Positions 41,677 through 53,042 of a stretch of 64,000 nucleotides of DNA are shown here, piece after piece. The stretch's first letter is position 1. The number at the start of each line of letters is the position of its first letter. Both the position numbers and the translations under genes were made by a program. Source of the DNA: Anadara kagoshimensis (taxonomy: Eukaryota > Mollusca > Bivalvia > Arcoida > Arcidae); assembly GCA_021292105.1 (NCBI GenBank), contig CM037872.1:8915291-8979290 (forward strand), given 5' to 3'. Under the pieces are notes generated by a model. That model was given only the letters and a program-made list of their open reading frames with translations. It did no database searches and was not told the DNA's origin.

Positions 41677-41712
<36 letters not shown>
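41677..41712 (+). repeat. poly-T tract, 36 nt
   Basis: Uninterrupted T run. Confidence 0.97.
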
Positions 41713-41713
<1 letters not shown>

Positions 41714-41817
41714 TTAAAATTTTCATTGTCATTTTTATTTTATTTTCCAAATGTACATAAGAAGGTTTTTAAATGTTTTGAGTGACATGAATTTAAGATG
41801 ATAATGACATTAGTCAA

Positions 41818-42020
41818 GTACAGTGCAGACCTGTCGAAAGTTTATCACTGCGATAGCGGAAAGGAATCGAAGCTCGGCGGAGGAGTGGCCGAGATTCGAA
41901 AAATTAGTGGTGGCAAATATAGAAAAACTACCGAATTGGAGTTGACTAGCGAAATGGACGAGCTACCGATTCGGTTTTAATTTGTTAGTTTAGTGTTAAG
42001 CTTTCCACAGGTCTGTATTG
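41818..42020 (+). mobile_element. family C element, complete, compact
   Basis: Left end CAGACCTGTCGAAAGTTTAT, right end TGTTAAGCTTTCCACAGGTC plus TGTA, with GGAGTGGCCGAGATTCG and GAGCTACCGATTCGG inside. About 200 bp. Confidence 0.8.
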
Positions 42021-42711
42021 TACATCCCAAGTTCGATATAGAAACGTTATCTAAAACAGAGGGGAAACATCCATTCAGTTCATTTGGTAAGCATGGTGAA
42101 ATTGTCACCATGTGCACCATGCCTCAATGCCACACGGTTTACTACACGGATGATCATGACATTGGCCATACTCACACGCTCTCTTCGAAGGTAAATTAAC
42201 ACTAATTTCACATGTAAGCGCGTTAATTTGAAAATATTATATAACCTACGGAAGACTTGTCGAATGTTTAACCAGTCCTCAAACTGGGGCACATCTACAG
42301 ATCGATGCCTTGAATTTATCAATACTTTGAAAACTATAAAAATTATTTAAATTACAAATATATTTGATGTAAGTTAAGGAACCCCTTTGTTGCAAAAAAA
42401 CAACGGGTTATGAAACTGGGTAACGTAAGACAACAATAAATTTTATTGGGTCAAGGTCATCTTCTGTATTAGAGTACAACAGGTAGTATCAAAATTAATG
42501 TCTATTAAATGTCATTTCTGCCAAACGTTTTTAAGACTATACTAAATCGTCATGACAACAATAGACGCTTTAAGATTAATGCTTATATCTACCTTATTTT
42601 TATTTGTAGGTCTAATATGTTCTCAGATTACTTATATACTACTATTCTTTTGGGGAGAGGTTTTTTTCGGATAGATCTAGAAAAGATTTCTTTTATATAT
42701 TCATTGATTGA

Positions 42712-42905
42712 ATGAAGTTTGACAGCCCAGTCAAGAACATTTCACTTATATCGAGACGTCACCAGCTATAGTCGAAATGGCAGAAATTTTACCTTGGCAG
42801 TGAACTCAGGGAAATGTAAAGGGAGGATTCTTTAACGCGCCACACCCGTCATGAAACTTGGCATCGGTTTTTTATTTCAAGGTCTATTCCGAAGGACCCC
42901 TTGAC
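42712..42905 (-). mobile_element. SINE 3' half, type D relative
   Basis: The plus-strand reading begins at the 3' end (CCCAGTCAAGAACATTTCAC, TATCGAGACGTCACCAGC) and continues into the body (GCGCCACACCCGTCATGA). The tRNA head is lost. Confidence 0.75.
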
Positions 42906-42919
42906 GTTCAAATATATAT

Positions 42920-43630
42920 GCCAAGCAGAGGTGCTTACCATTCTTGATCACCAGGCTTCACTTCCCTGGAGGAAGTTCGCGTGTTCAATTTCATATATCA
43001 GTTGTCAAGGTTTTTCTTTGATTTTGAGATTGAGATTTAGCCTTTTGCCGATAATTTTGTGTTTCACGCAAGTGAAATTCGTACATGTAATTTGGTATTA
43101 CTGGCTAGATTTCGACGCAATGACGGGACAGTTAACTTGACTCAAGTTAGATTTTCCTTTCATTTTCAATTGCTGAGCTGTAGCTAGTGCTTCTTACTTC
43201 TTCTTACAATTCTTGAGCACCTGGCTTCACTTCTCTTCAGGAAGTTCGCGTGTTCAACTTCATATATCAATTGTCAAGGTTGTTCTTTGATTTTCAGAGT
43301 GGGATTTAGCCTTACACCGGTAATTTTGTGTTTCAAGCAAGTGAAATTTGTCATTTGGTATTACTGGCTAGGTTTCGACGAAACGTGGCGGAATTGTGGC
43401 TAGCAAAGCAGGAGTACTTACCATTCTTGAACACTAGGCTCACTTCCCTGAGGGAAGTTCGCGTGTTCGACTTCATTTGCCAGTTTTCAAAATTTTACTT
43501 ATGATTTTGAGTTGTATTTAACCTTTTGCCGACAATTTTTTATTTTCACGCAAGTGAATTTCGTCATTTGGTATTACTGGTTAGGTTTCAATGCAATAAC
43601 GGGACAGCTGACTTGACTCAAGTAATCCAA
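42920..43630 (+). repeat. three tandem copies of a family A-related 3' region
   Basis: Three units each contain GGCT(T)CACTTC, AGGAAGTTCGCGTGTTC or a close variant, and CAAGTGAAATTCGT-like plus TTTGGTATTACTGGCTAG blocks. The AAGTTCGCGTGTTC marks lie near 42973, 43242 and 43455. It is a distinct subfamily with TTCGCGTG in place of TTCACGTG and a longer 3' part. Confidence 0.75.
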
Positions 43631-44324
43631 GCTTATCCTGTGGTCCACATGAACAGTACAGGCGGATAAGAAAATTGACCATCAAAACTAAAGACGGATA
43701 AAAACCAAAAATAAAAACATTTAGAGATTAATAAAAGAGACGTCGACGCAAAACCGCGAGACGTTTAACGTGCATGTACACGTGACTCAATAATAAGATG
43801 AAAAATGACAGTTTTTATCTTCACGATAAAATTTTGAATAGCTACACTCCCCGGGCGCGTGTCAGTTTGGTGGGATAAGCAGTCCCTTAAAACGGCATTA
43901 TTTTCATTATATTTCATTTATAACATTAATGCCCTTAGAATCCGGAATAAACCTGTATTCAACACCAGTTAAGCGTTTGTCAACACTGATCCATCATTCA
44001 AACCATTCAATAGTACAAGATTTATGTGAAGGGTTTTATATAAAACATAAAGTAATTCACAAAAGGGAAGACGGTCTTCATTTAAATCTAATCTGCGTCA
44101 TCGGACATTACAATGATAATCGCATGGTCGTCTTTCGACATTAAATCTAACTCCGTTTTAAAATTATTGACTACTCTTTACATATGATTAAACACCTTTC
44201 ATATAGATTTCCTCTGCGTTCGACCCATGGCCGTCACCACACGAATTTTATTTTTATTATTTTTTTCAAAATTTCAAGTTACCTTTTTGCACTTTTATTG
44301 TTTTTAAATATGTTATATTTATAC
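43631..44324. other. no recognisable feature
   Basis: No supported gene or named repeat. The GC-richer patch at 43730-43870 has no convincing frame. Confidence 0.4.
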
Positions 44325-44445
44325 AGTGCAGTCCTGTAGAGAATCCTGACATAGCTATTGAGGGGCTGATATAATTAACCACCTGCCGAATCGGCACAAA
44401 TTAGTTAGCTTAGACGGGTTAACTTTTGACAGGTCTGTACTTTAG
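44325..44445 (+). mobile_element. family C element, short
   Basis: Left end CAGTCCTGTAGAGAATCCTG, right end GGGTTAACTTTTGACAGGTC plus TGTA. The middle is mostly deleted but CTGCCGAATCGGCAC remains. Confidence 0.7.
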
Positions 44446-44499
44446 ATGAATATAACCACTGTCAACCCCCTCCAAGTGCCTTTTAACGAGAGCAAGGTC

Positions 44500-44755
44500 A
44501 TTTATCTCTAAGGATTTGTCTAAGACCAAGTCCATGTGTGCGTGAGATGTGTGCGTGTGTTTTATGGTCTGTCTTCCACTAGCGCCCATACTGCTCCCCC
44601 AGTCATATTGCCCTATAGCTAATTAACGTCTTTAGGCAAGAAAGCAGTATCTCTAATTTTAAAGTCTAACGTAGGACCTTGTCCGGGTTCGAACCTACAA
44701 CCTCCCTCTGTCAAGGCAGACGCTCTGCCACTAAGCCATCCAAGCGGTTTCCTGT
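44500..44755 (-). mobile_element. tRNA-headed SINE, minus
   Basis: The minus strand starts CGCTTGGATGGCTTAGTGGC (A box) with B box GGTTCGAACCCGG, then GGTCCTACGTTAGACTTTAA. The distal part has AGACAGACCATAAAACACAC, shared with the type E copy at 46490. Confidence 0.75.
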
Positions 44756-45534
44756 TCATGAATGGGAAAACCAAAGCATTATGGCATGTACATATGTGCA
44801 TTATAATTACCCGGCGACCACTCGCATATGTAATTCTAAATCCGGTTTAAAACTAGCGCGTGTATTGCAATTGGACCGTGCATTTCTATCTCGCGACCTG
44901 TTGAAGGCGGAACAAAAATCTAAAATTAAATAGAAATGTACGTTTTTGTAATTTATTTGCAAAAAGATTATAATATCAATTTTAATTATTTATATCTTTT
45001 TTGCAACCTACGCATTCAAATCCGTGATATATGCTCCACGTGTCGATGAATCTCAGAGAGGTTATCTAAAATAACGAATTGACATTCAAATCACGTGATA
45101 GCCAAGATGGTTTTCAAATGTATAAAAAAAATTAAACGTTAACAGAAATTCGATACATTTTTACCTCGTCTTTAAATATAGCCTAATTATAATAATTTTA
45201 ATCGGCATTTTGACTAAAATGTTGATATGACCATTTAGTTGCTTAATATTTCGTGTTTTTAAATTGCGGTTTATAATTAAGCTTTCAAAATTTGAATTGT
45301 AAGTACAATTTATCAGTTAATTATGATAATTTGACCATTTTTGGTCATTTTGCTGTTTTGCTATCAATTCAAATACATCTGCCCTACTAAAGATAACCTC
45401 TTATAAACCGCCTATTATTAGAAATATATTACCATTTAACAGAGATAGAATGTCACTAGATATTATCAAATGTACAAATAATTGCAAGATCCAAAGAGGT
45501 AATTTGACTTATATTTCCTGGGACGTATAGGACA
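44756..45534. other. no recognisable feature
   Basis: AT-rich, no supported gene or named repeat up to the minisatellite. Confidence 0.4.
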
Positions 45535-46055
45535 AAATCCAAAATATTTCTTATAAAGCACCAAAGAAAATGTATGTATAGGACAAAATCCAAAATATTT
45601 CTTATAAAGCACCAAAGAAAATGTATGTATAGGACAAAATCCAAAATATTTCCTATAAAGCGCCAAAGAAAATGTATGTATAGGACAAAATCCAAAATAT
45701 TTCTTATAAAGCACCAAAGAAAATGTATGTATAGGACAAAATCCAAAATATTTCTTATAAAGCACCAAAGAAAATGTATGTATAGGACAAAATCCAAAAT
45801 ATTTCCTATAAAGCACCAAAGAAAATGTATGTATAGGACAAAATCCAAAATATTTCCTATAAAGCGCCAAAGAAAATGTATGTATAGGACAAAATCCAAA
45901 ATATTTCTTATAAAGCGCCAAAGAAAATGTATGTATAGGACAAAATCCAAAATATTTCTTATAAACCACCAAAGAAAATGTATGTATAGGACAAAATTCA
46001 AAATATTTCTTATAAAGCGCCAAAGAAAACGTATGTATAGGCCAAGATTCAAGAA
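45535..46055 (+). repeat. 51-bp minisatellite, about ten units
   Basis: The unit contains ATGTATGTATAGGACAAAAT, CCAAAATATTT and ATAAAGC(A/G)CCAAAGAAA. Because 51 is a multiple of three and the unit has no stop in three of the six frames, frames of about 170-213 codons stay open on both strands. Variation at two positions (TTATAAA/CTATAAA and GCACC/GCGCC) changes amino acids in every open frame, so coding selection is not visible. Regulatory signals were not seen. Confidence 0.95.
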
Positions 46056-46129
46056 ACTGGAGGGTATTTTTTCTAAGTTCCAAAATATATGACATCAATA
46101 AATACACAAATGTACCTATGAGTCAAGAT

Positions 46130-46437
46130 GCACCTGTCAACTATAACATTAAACTTACGAAAAGTGGTCGACGTTAGGCTTCCAAGTAACCGAGATATGG
46201 ATAGCTAGTGGCCAAGACGCTGCCGAGCACTGACCAGTCGAAAATTTAACACTGAGCATACAAAAATAAGTCAAAGTTCGACTGCCGAGTGGCCGAGATA
46301 TGGACAGCCAGTCGCCAAACAGCTGTTGAGAGATAGAAAGCAAGTGCCGAAAAGCTAAGGATGTCCCGCTGAAATGCACTGAGGTAATGTGTTGCTAGTA
46401 TTTACCTTATAGTTAAACTTTCGACGCTCTGTACTGT
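46130..46437 (+). mobile_element. family C, two joined copies
   Basis: Left ends at 46133 (CCTGTCAACTATAACATTA) and 46233 (CCAGTCGAAAATTTAACACT), with a shared right end (TAGTTAAACTTTCGACGCTC plus TGTA). GGATAGCTAGTGGCC and GGACAGCCAGTCGCC are the paired inner motifs. Confidence 0.75.
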
Positions 46438-46489
46438 ATGTACTATGTCTCTTAAATCAAAGTTTTATTCAAGATCCAAAGAATGTTGA

Positions 46490-46765
46490 CTGTTGATTAA
46501 CGTCGTATCAGCAATGTATCAGCTATTCGTGACGATAACTACTTTATTTATCTCTTTGCTTTAATCCTTGAACAAGTTCGTGTATGCATGTGAAGTGCGA
46601 GTGTGTTTTATGGTCTGTCTTGTACCAGCGCGCTCTCGGGGCGACTTTTTGGTGCTAGCTCACCGAGTCAGTACGCCGCAGATAGGTGCACCACTCCCCA
46701 AGTCAGATAATCCTGAAACCGGGTGAACCAGTAAATGCCAATGGCAAAGAAAATTCACTTTCCAA
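46490..46765 (-). mobile_element. SINE, type E, 5'-truncated
   Basis: Plus-strand reading shares ACAAGTTCGTGTATGCATGT, GTACGCCGCAGA and CACTCCCCAAGTCA with 18395-18770. The tRNA head (right side) is missing. Confidence 0.75.
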
Positions 46766-47269
46766 GACCCAAAGAAGCGAAATGACACAAATACAAAATG
46801 TGTGTCAAAATGTAAGATACCTCTCTTAAAGCACAGTGTTATTTAAGGTCTAAATTAGGTAAATACATGTATCTTCTTTAAGTCACAGCCTGGATCAAGA
46901 TCCAAAAAAACCGAATGACATCAGTACCGGCATTGTATAAGTCAAGATATTTAAAACGGAGTTTGTATCAAGATCTACAATGTGTGATGAGTGCGCATGT
47001 ACATGTACGCATGAATCAAGTTTCAAAACATTTCTTTTAAAAATATTAGGTAGGGGAATAGCATCAAAAAGTACAACTGTACGCATGAGTTCAGATCCAG
47101 CATACATATATTTTCAAGTCCAAAGTAGAGAAATTGCTGTCTACAAAACTACATCAGTGCGAAGTTTGAGTCCAGATCCAACATTTGTAGTTTAAATGTG
47201 ATTATTTTTCTGATTTTGCTTCAAAATGATTTTTATACAATATCAAATAATTTTATTTGTTATCTCTCC
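46766..47269. other. degenerate direct repeats, otherwise nothing
   Basis: AAGATCCAAA- and AGTCAAGAT-type blocks recur at 46465, 46770, 46896 and 46940 and also at 46065-46130. This suggests a worn minisatellite related to the edge of the 51-bp array. No gene supported. Confidence 0.4.
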
Positions 47270-47410
47270 AAAAGAGCATTTGCAGAGGTTGCAGATCACC
47301 AGCCCATTGTCCTAACACGGGGTAATTATATGTCGGCAGCAAAATGAAATGAAGTAACTTGCTCAAGTGCTCAAGGTCACACCATGCCGCCGTAGAGATA
47401 CGAACTACCG
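47270..47410 (-). mobile_element. possible SINE remnant
   Basis: A minus-strand GGTCGGTAGTTCGTATCTC could be a decayed B box, followed by TGAGCACTTGAGCAAGTTAC. That last block resembles the TTGAGCAAGACAC block of SINE type F. The A box is not recognisable. Confidence 0.4.
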
Positions 47411-47734
47411 ACCTTTAGATCTGTCATATACTACTTTTTTAATCTGTTTTATGATTATGTTAAATTAAAAGTTGGTATATAACAGATCTGGAGTCCGACG
47501 TGCTAACACACCTTGCTCGTTTTAGCTTTACTAGGTAAACTCAGATCCTTAGACTACCTCCTTTGAAACCGGGGCCGAATAGAGTCAAATGCTGTGAGAA
47601 TTTTTTATCTTTGTTTGATGCAGATTCTAAATTGTGTGTAGTACGACATGGCCGTCGAAAGTCTATGATGAATAAAAATATACCCAAAACGTGTTGGAAA
47701 AGTTTTCTTTTTTTAAAATCGATGTACATTTAAA

Positions 47735-48255
47735 AGTTTAAAAGCTCTTGATCCTCTCGGTCCCTCATTTCCCCGATAGCTTTTTGGTAGCTGCTATCTA
47801 TCTCTCGATATTTTTTCGGGCACTAGCTATTCACTAAGCCGCCGAGTTTTGATTCTTTTTCGTCAGCTCGTTGTTAAACTTTTGACAGTTCTGTAATGTA
47901 GTTCCGAAACGGAAGCTCATCTTAGTCCCTCGTTAGCTATATCTCGACAGCTTTTCGGTATGGTAGCTGCTATCTATCTCTCGGAAGCTTTTCACACACT
48001 AGATATGTCTTCAACCGCCGAGTTTTGACTTTTTTCGTCAGCTCATTGTTAAACTTTTGACAGGTTTGTACTGTAGTTCCGAAACGGAAACTCATATTGG
48101 TCCCCCGTTAGCTAAATCACAACAGCTTTTCGATAGCTGCTACCAATACATCCACAGCTTTTCGGCCACACGCTTTTCCTATTTCGGCTTATCAGCAGCC
48201 AAGCTTCGACTTCATTTCTTTAGCTTAACGTTTAAATGTCGACATTTCCGAACCA
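47735..48255 (-). mobile_element. family C, three copies in tandem
   Basis: Three right-to-left units have ends TGTTAAACTTTTGACAGTTC (47874), TGTTAAACTTTTGACAGGTT (48048) and a weaker one near 48230. Each contains an AGCTGCTATCTATCTCTCG or GCTGCTACCAATACATCC motif. Period about 170 bp. Confidence 0.75.
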
Positions 48256-48297
48256 GGAAGAAGAACGCAACTTCCATTGACCAATGGGTCTCTTTTA

Positions 48298-48545
48298 TAA
48301 GTATGATGTCGCTGTGTCCAGGATTGCCCTGGATAAATTTTACGTCCCATAATTCCATGTTCTTTTCATTCAATTTTAATTACACACGTGGCGGGAGTAG
48401 TAGCTGGCTTCACAGAATGTGCTTACATTTCCGGAGCACCCGGTCTCACTTCCCTGGTGGTAGGTCACGTGTCTAACCTAACTTGATAGTTTCCTTTTTT
48501 TACTTTGCTTCTGGATTGTGATTCGGACATGGATTAGTATCATTG
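48298..48545 (+). mobile_element. family A, 5'-truncated copy
   Basis: From AAGTATGATGTCGCTGTGTC through CACACGTGGCGGGAGTAGTA to GGACATGGATTAGTATCATTG. The last bases of the terminus are missing. Confidence 0.75.
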
Positions 48546-48721
48546 AAGTTAATGCGAGAGAGATCAAGAATCTAGCGTATAAAAACCTTAAACCAGACCC
48601 TAGATAAAGTTTTTATTTAGTTTGGCTTGGCTATGGTTGTGGTCTATCAATTTGACATTTTATTTCATTTTAATTATCGATAAAAATTTAAAACTTTGTT
48701 CTTTGAAACTTTGAAAATTGC

Positions 48722-49065
48722 AGATACAATACAGACCAATCGAAAGTTTATCACTAAGCTATCTAATTAGTGCCGAATCGACAGATAATCTCCCCCTTTA
48801 GCTAGGTATAGTTTTTGTAGTGTACATGTACATTACAGGCCCGTCGAAAGTTTAACGCTAAGCTTACCAATTGGTGACGAATACTAGTAGACAGCCTATA
48901 TTGGTCCCTCGTTAGCTACTAGAATACCCTTACATCTCTTTGAACAGCAGCTGTTATCCATCTCGGTCTCTAGCTATCCATATCGAGGTCACTTGGCTGT
49001 CGAACTTCGATTGCCTTTCGTATGCTCGGTGTTAAACTTTCGACAGGTCTGTACTGTACTTCCTT
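48722..49065 (+). mobile_element. family C, two copies
   Basis: Left ends CAGACCAATCGAAAGTTTAT (48733) and CAGGCCCGTCGAAAGTTTAA (48837). Right end GTGTTAAACTTTCGACAGGT plus CTGTACTGTA near 49058. Confidence 0.75.
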
Positions 49066-49445
49066 TTAAAACGGTTTTAGACAGAAAGACAAATTTGGAA
49101 TGAAGTCTACAGCTTTTCGGCAAATGTACATGACTTTAAGTCTTTTAATATTTCGGCCCTGCAGCAGGCCAGCTTTGAGTAGTTTTTCGTCAACTCATTG
49201 TTTAACTTTTGATAGGCTTGTACTGTACTTCCTTTTAAAAACGGTTACAGACAGACAGATTTGGAAAGAACTCTGCAGCCTTTCGGCCAGTATGCATGAC
49301 TTTTAATATTTCGGCCCCGCAGCAGCCCAGCTTTGATTATTTTTCGTCAGCTCATTGTAAAACGTTTGATAGTTCAGTAGTGTACATGTACTTCCTTTTA
49401 AAACGGTTTTAGACAGACAGACAAATTTGGAATGAATGAACTCTG
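49055..49445 (+). repeat. family C-derived tandem repeat, about 165-bp period
   Basis: GTACTTCCTTTTAAAA(A)CGG marks occur near 49056, 49219 and 49387. Between them are the CAGC(T/C)TTTCGGC and TTTTTCGTCA(A/G)CTCATTG family C motifs. Two full units and the start of a third. Confidence 0.8.
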
Positions 49446-50070
49446 AGATAAATATAGAACAAACTTTATTGCTTTCTCATCAATCAATCTAACAAGAAAA
49501 TGAAGAAGATGACAGGTGCGTATTAAATTAATATGAAAATAATTTACATATACTATTTCATTATATGCAAATATTGGTACTGTGATATTTGAATTTATTA
49601 TTCCGGGCTCGTCTGATACTTCCTTTTATCTTGAACCCCAAATCTAGAATCTAAACTCAAATTTATTCTTCAAACATATTGTTTATTAAATTTAAATCAA
49701 TCGTAAGGCCATACCAAATTAATTTTTTGATTTACGATTTTATTTTATTTTTCTAAATTACAATTCAAAATTAAATGTGTTATTTTTTCATTTTTTGTCT
49801 AAAAAGAAACACTTTTCTTAAGGTGAACAAAACATTTAACAACACGAATGAGAAAAAAGGACAATAATAGTCATCGCATAAAAAGGCAAAAAAAAAGGCA
49901 TGCACAACTAACAAAAGGATAGAATATGCTGGTTTGGCCATTTTTTTAATGTAATATTCGAGCGATTCAGAATTAAATGCATTATTTATTCATTTTTTCT
50001 TAAGGTGAACAAAATTTAAACAACACAAGTAAGAAAAAAAGGGACAAGAATTTGTCGTCGTATCATAAAA

Positions 50071-50073
<3 letters not shown>
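49446..50073. other. no recognisable feature; local AT-rich duplications
   Basis: CTTAAGGTGAACAAAA with AAACAACAC(G/A)A and AGAAAAAAG(G) occurs at about 49815 and 49999, and ATAGAATATG(C/T)TGGTTT at 49919 and 50136. A tandem duplication of about 190 bp is likely. No gene. Confidence 0.55.

Positions 50074-50107
<34 letters not shown>
50074..50107 (+). repeat. poly-A tract, 34 nt
   Basis: Uninterrupted A run inside the second of the two AT-rich duplicates. Confidence 0.97.
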
Positions 50108-50109
<2 letters not shown>

Positions 50110-50172
50110 ATGTACAGACACAACTCGCAAAACGATAGAATATGTTGGTTTAGCATATTTTTAGGAGGTAGA

Positions 50173-50473
50173 TGGTTGAGTAATAGTGTTTAACGTCCCA
50201 GTCAAGAATATTTAACTTATATCTAGACGTCGCCAGCTATAGGCAAAGTTGCAGAAATGGTATCTGTTGCGCTGATAACATTATACAGCGGGGTTCTTTA
50301 TCGTACCACGCCTACCGTGACACTAAAACGCGTTCATTATAAGTCCCATTGGAAAGATAGGTGATTCTCATTTTGCAATGCCGGGTGCTTGGCGAAAGAA
50401 CAGCCACTACCTACTTTCAAGTCTTGAGTCACACCCGGTCGGGGTTTACTAACTGAGCTATATCACAGTGGTT
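50173..50473 (-). mobile_element. tRNA-headed SINE, type D, head damaged
   Basis: Plus-strand reading begins GAGTAATAGTGTTTAACGTC and TTAACTTATATCTAGACGTC and ends ACACCCGGTCGGGGTTTACT, then AACTGAGCTATATCAC. About 35 bases of the head between the two boxes are deleted. Confidence 0.8.
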
Positions 50474-51439
50474 TCTATGTAGAATAGCAAGGTGTAAATA
50501 TAATAAAATCCCGGTGGTGGAAAATGCCGAAACAACAAACACGGTGATTGTAAACGGACGTCGCCGTCGCCGACGTTCTGATGGTGTTAAAAATTTCATA
50601 TAACTAACCCAAATTAAAAAAAATGGAGCAAACTTGTCCTGCGGGATTTTTGGGACAGGGTAAAAGCAATTTGATTTTTTCTTAATTCTCAATTTTACAG
50701 GCTGGAAGGTTCGACGAACTAAAAATTAATTTTGAATGGCCTTATGTCTGGTAGAGACGAACCACAAACGCTATCGGGAATCAAAATCAATACTTCCTCA
50801 TAAAATGCCAAATTCGAGGTTTTTGCTCTTAACTTAATTTTATTTTTTTGTGAATTTGGTTTGGCGTCAGTTTAATTTTTTTTTAAATTTTAATTTTTGA
50901 GATCATTTTAACAGATAAAAACTTCAACTGTTTGCACAAAATGCATTTTTTTGTGCATTTTTGTGAGTTCATTGAAAAGTTATAATTACATTTGGAGATA
51001 AGATAAGATAAGATGACATATATGTGTTTAGAGACCAACTAACCGACATGATAATGTTTTATTTTCAAAAAAAATTAAAATATAACATTTTGAACAACTT
51101 TCAAAATTTAATAGGCAACGGGAATATGGACAGATATTTTACGGAATTAAAATTTTCGCTCCTTCGATTGCCATAAGGCGTGATTTAGAAGTGTAGTACA
51201 GTGGATTAATGGTGGTTTGCACACCAGTAAAAGGTTTTTCACTTAAAGAGACGGTCAAGTTCTGGGGTGGCGAAGGAAACCAGAGTGCCCGGAGAAATCC
51301 ACGGACCTTCGCCAATTTAACTGACAAACTTTCTCCCATTAGGATCTTACGTCCGAATTGATTCCAAACGAACCTTGCAGGGTGCCCTGTTCTGATGTGC
51401 TGGTACTAAATCTGTTAAAAATAAAAATAGCAAAAAGTA
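50474..51439. other. no recognisable feature
   Basis: No supported gene or named repeat. The patch at 51170-51400 is more GC-balanced but no frame could be assigned. Confidence 0.4.
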
Positions 51440-51610
51440 CAAACCAGTCTAAAGTTAACGAATCAATGTCTGATTGCTAATCTCGGTCCCTTGTAAGCTT
51501 TATCATGTCAGCTTTTTGACAACTGTTGTCTATTCTCTCGACATCTTTTCGACCATTAGCTATCCACATCGCGGTCACAATTTTTCGTAATGTCAGTGTT
51601 TAACATCCGA
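51440..51610 (-). mobile_element. family C element, worn
   Basis: CCAGTCTAAAGTTAACG at the left and TGTCAGTGTTTAACATCCG at the right as read on the plus strand. Between are CAACTGTTGTCTATTCTCTC and TTTTCGACCATTAGC. Confidence 0.65.
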
Positions 51611-51612
51611 TT

Positions 51613-51885
51613 GATTGATTGAATGGGGGTTTACGTCCAAGTCAAGAATATTTGACTTATATCAAGATGTCGCCCGCTATAGGTGAAGCGGCAGAAATTT
51701 TGCCTGTACATTGCGCTGGTGGCATTATACAGCAGGGTTCTTTATCGTGCCGCGCCTACGGTAACACGGGACCACGTTTATTTCAAGCTTCTATCCGAAG
51801 AAACTATGACTTTCATTTCGTAATGCTGAGTGCTTGGCAAAAAAAAACAGTCACTGACCACGGTAAGGGTTCGAACCTGACATTG
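51613..51885 (-). mobile_element. tRNA-headed SINE, type D, head truncated
   Basis: The 3' end and body are complete in minus orientation. The B-box side remains (AGGGTTCGAACCTGAC as read on the plus strand) but the A box is gone. It abuts a family C copy. Confidence 0.8.
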
Positions 51886-52044
51886 TACATTAGGTCGCTT
51901 CCTAATAAGATGATACAACTAAACAAATGTAAAATTTTGTAAAATGTAACTATAATCTCTGAAAAACGGGTTTTTATTAATAATGATTATATGCTTTTGA
52001 CGGCGAAAGTCAATGTGTTTGTAAGCGCGATTTGGATCTCTCGG

Positions 52045-52200
52045 TCAGCGAGACCTAAATGTTTGTGCTTACCCTTCCAGACCACCCGGTCTCACTTCCC
52101 TGGTGGAAGTTCACGTGTTTAACCTAACTTGTCAGTTTCAAAGCTTGCTACTGGATTGTGATTTGGACTTTGGACACTGATTAGTATGTTTGTTTTTGAT
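52045..52200 (+). mobile_element. family A 3' copy
   Basis: GTGCTTACCCTTCCAGACCA to TTAGTATGTTTGTTTTTGAT, with a small duplication (GGACTTTGGACACTG) before the terminus. Confidence 0.75.
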
Positions 52201-52449
52201 TTGATAACAATATTATCATATAATCTATTCATTTTATTTTCAATATATGTTTTTTTTTTCTTATCTCTGTGCTTTTCATTTATTAATTTTTGTTCCCATA
52301 ATGTATTATTCTTTATTCAGCCATAAGTAACAACAACTCATAGGCAAACATAAATTTGAAAAATATGAACAATAAATAAATAATAATAATATTATATATT
52401 TGTGAAAAAAAACTTGGTGATTGCATAATGTTTGCAAATTTTATTGTCA

Positions 52450-52592
52450 GCTTAAACAGTAGGTGCGCGCTTACTCTTCCGGAGGTCCCGGCCTCACTTA
52501 CCTAGTGAAATTTAAAGCTCACGTATTTAACAAAATCTGACAGTTTCAAAGGTTATAACTTTTGTTTTTTATTGTGATTTTGACATGGATTG
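52450..52592 (+). mobile_element. family A 3' fragment, diverged
   Basis: GCGCTTACTCTTCCGGAGG, CCTCACTTACCTAGTG and TTTATTGTGATTTTGACATG. The terminus is missing. Confidence 0.6.
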
Positions 52593-52595
52593 GTC

Positions 52596-53042
52596 TCCAG
52601 TTTCCAATTTAACTAAGATTTTTCTTGACTTAAATTTCACATTTTGGCAATCTCTATTGGAACTATGGATGTTCATTTTTCATGAAACTAATGCAGATTT
52701 TATGAGATTTGTCATATACCATTTTTTTAATTTAATCATAAAATACATTCAGAAAATATTGTTATATACCATTTTTTTAATGTATTTTATGATTAAATTC
52801 AAAATGTCATATACCATTTTTTAATGTATTTTATGATTAAATTCAAAATGTCATATACTATTTTTTTAATGTATTTTATGATTAAATTTAAAAAATGGTA
52901 TATGACAGATTAAAGTAATCTTCAAAATAACACCTCAAATTTCTAAATATCCTTAGAAATTCGAAATAATTCAGATTTCAATTTTTCCAGATTTGAATTA
53001 AGAAAAATGTTAGTTAAGGTGTGATTGTGAAACCTGGGTCTG
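52596..53042 (+). mobile_element. family G MITE with an expanded centre
   Basis: Left arm CCAGTTTCCAATTTAACTAA, right arm GGTGTGATTGTGAAACCTGG. The centre contains a tandem array (52711-52907) that other G copies lack. Confidence 0.7.
52711..52907 (+). repeat. tandem repeat, four units of 44-50 bp
   Basis: Units start at 52711, 52761, 52806 and 52850 with G(T)CATATACCATTTTTT, then AATGTATTTTATGATTAAAT. The last unit ends with the inverse ATGGTATATGAC, so the array closes in a hairpin. Confidence 0.9.

Noticed and set aside
44679..44933. An 84-codon frame
   Set aside because: It starts inside the tRNA-derived head of a SINE.
45535..46055. CRISPR array or repeat-protein gene
   Set aside because: Units are contiguous and without spacers, and the open frames are a by-product of a 51-bp unit.
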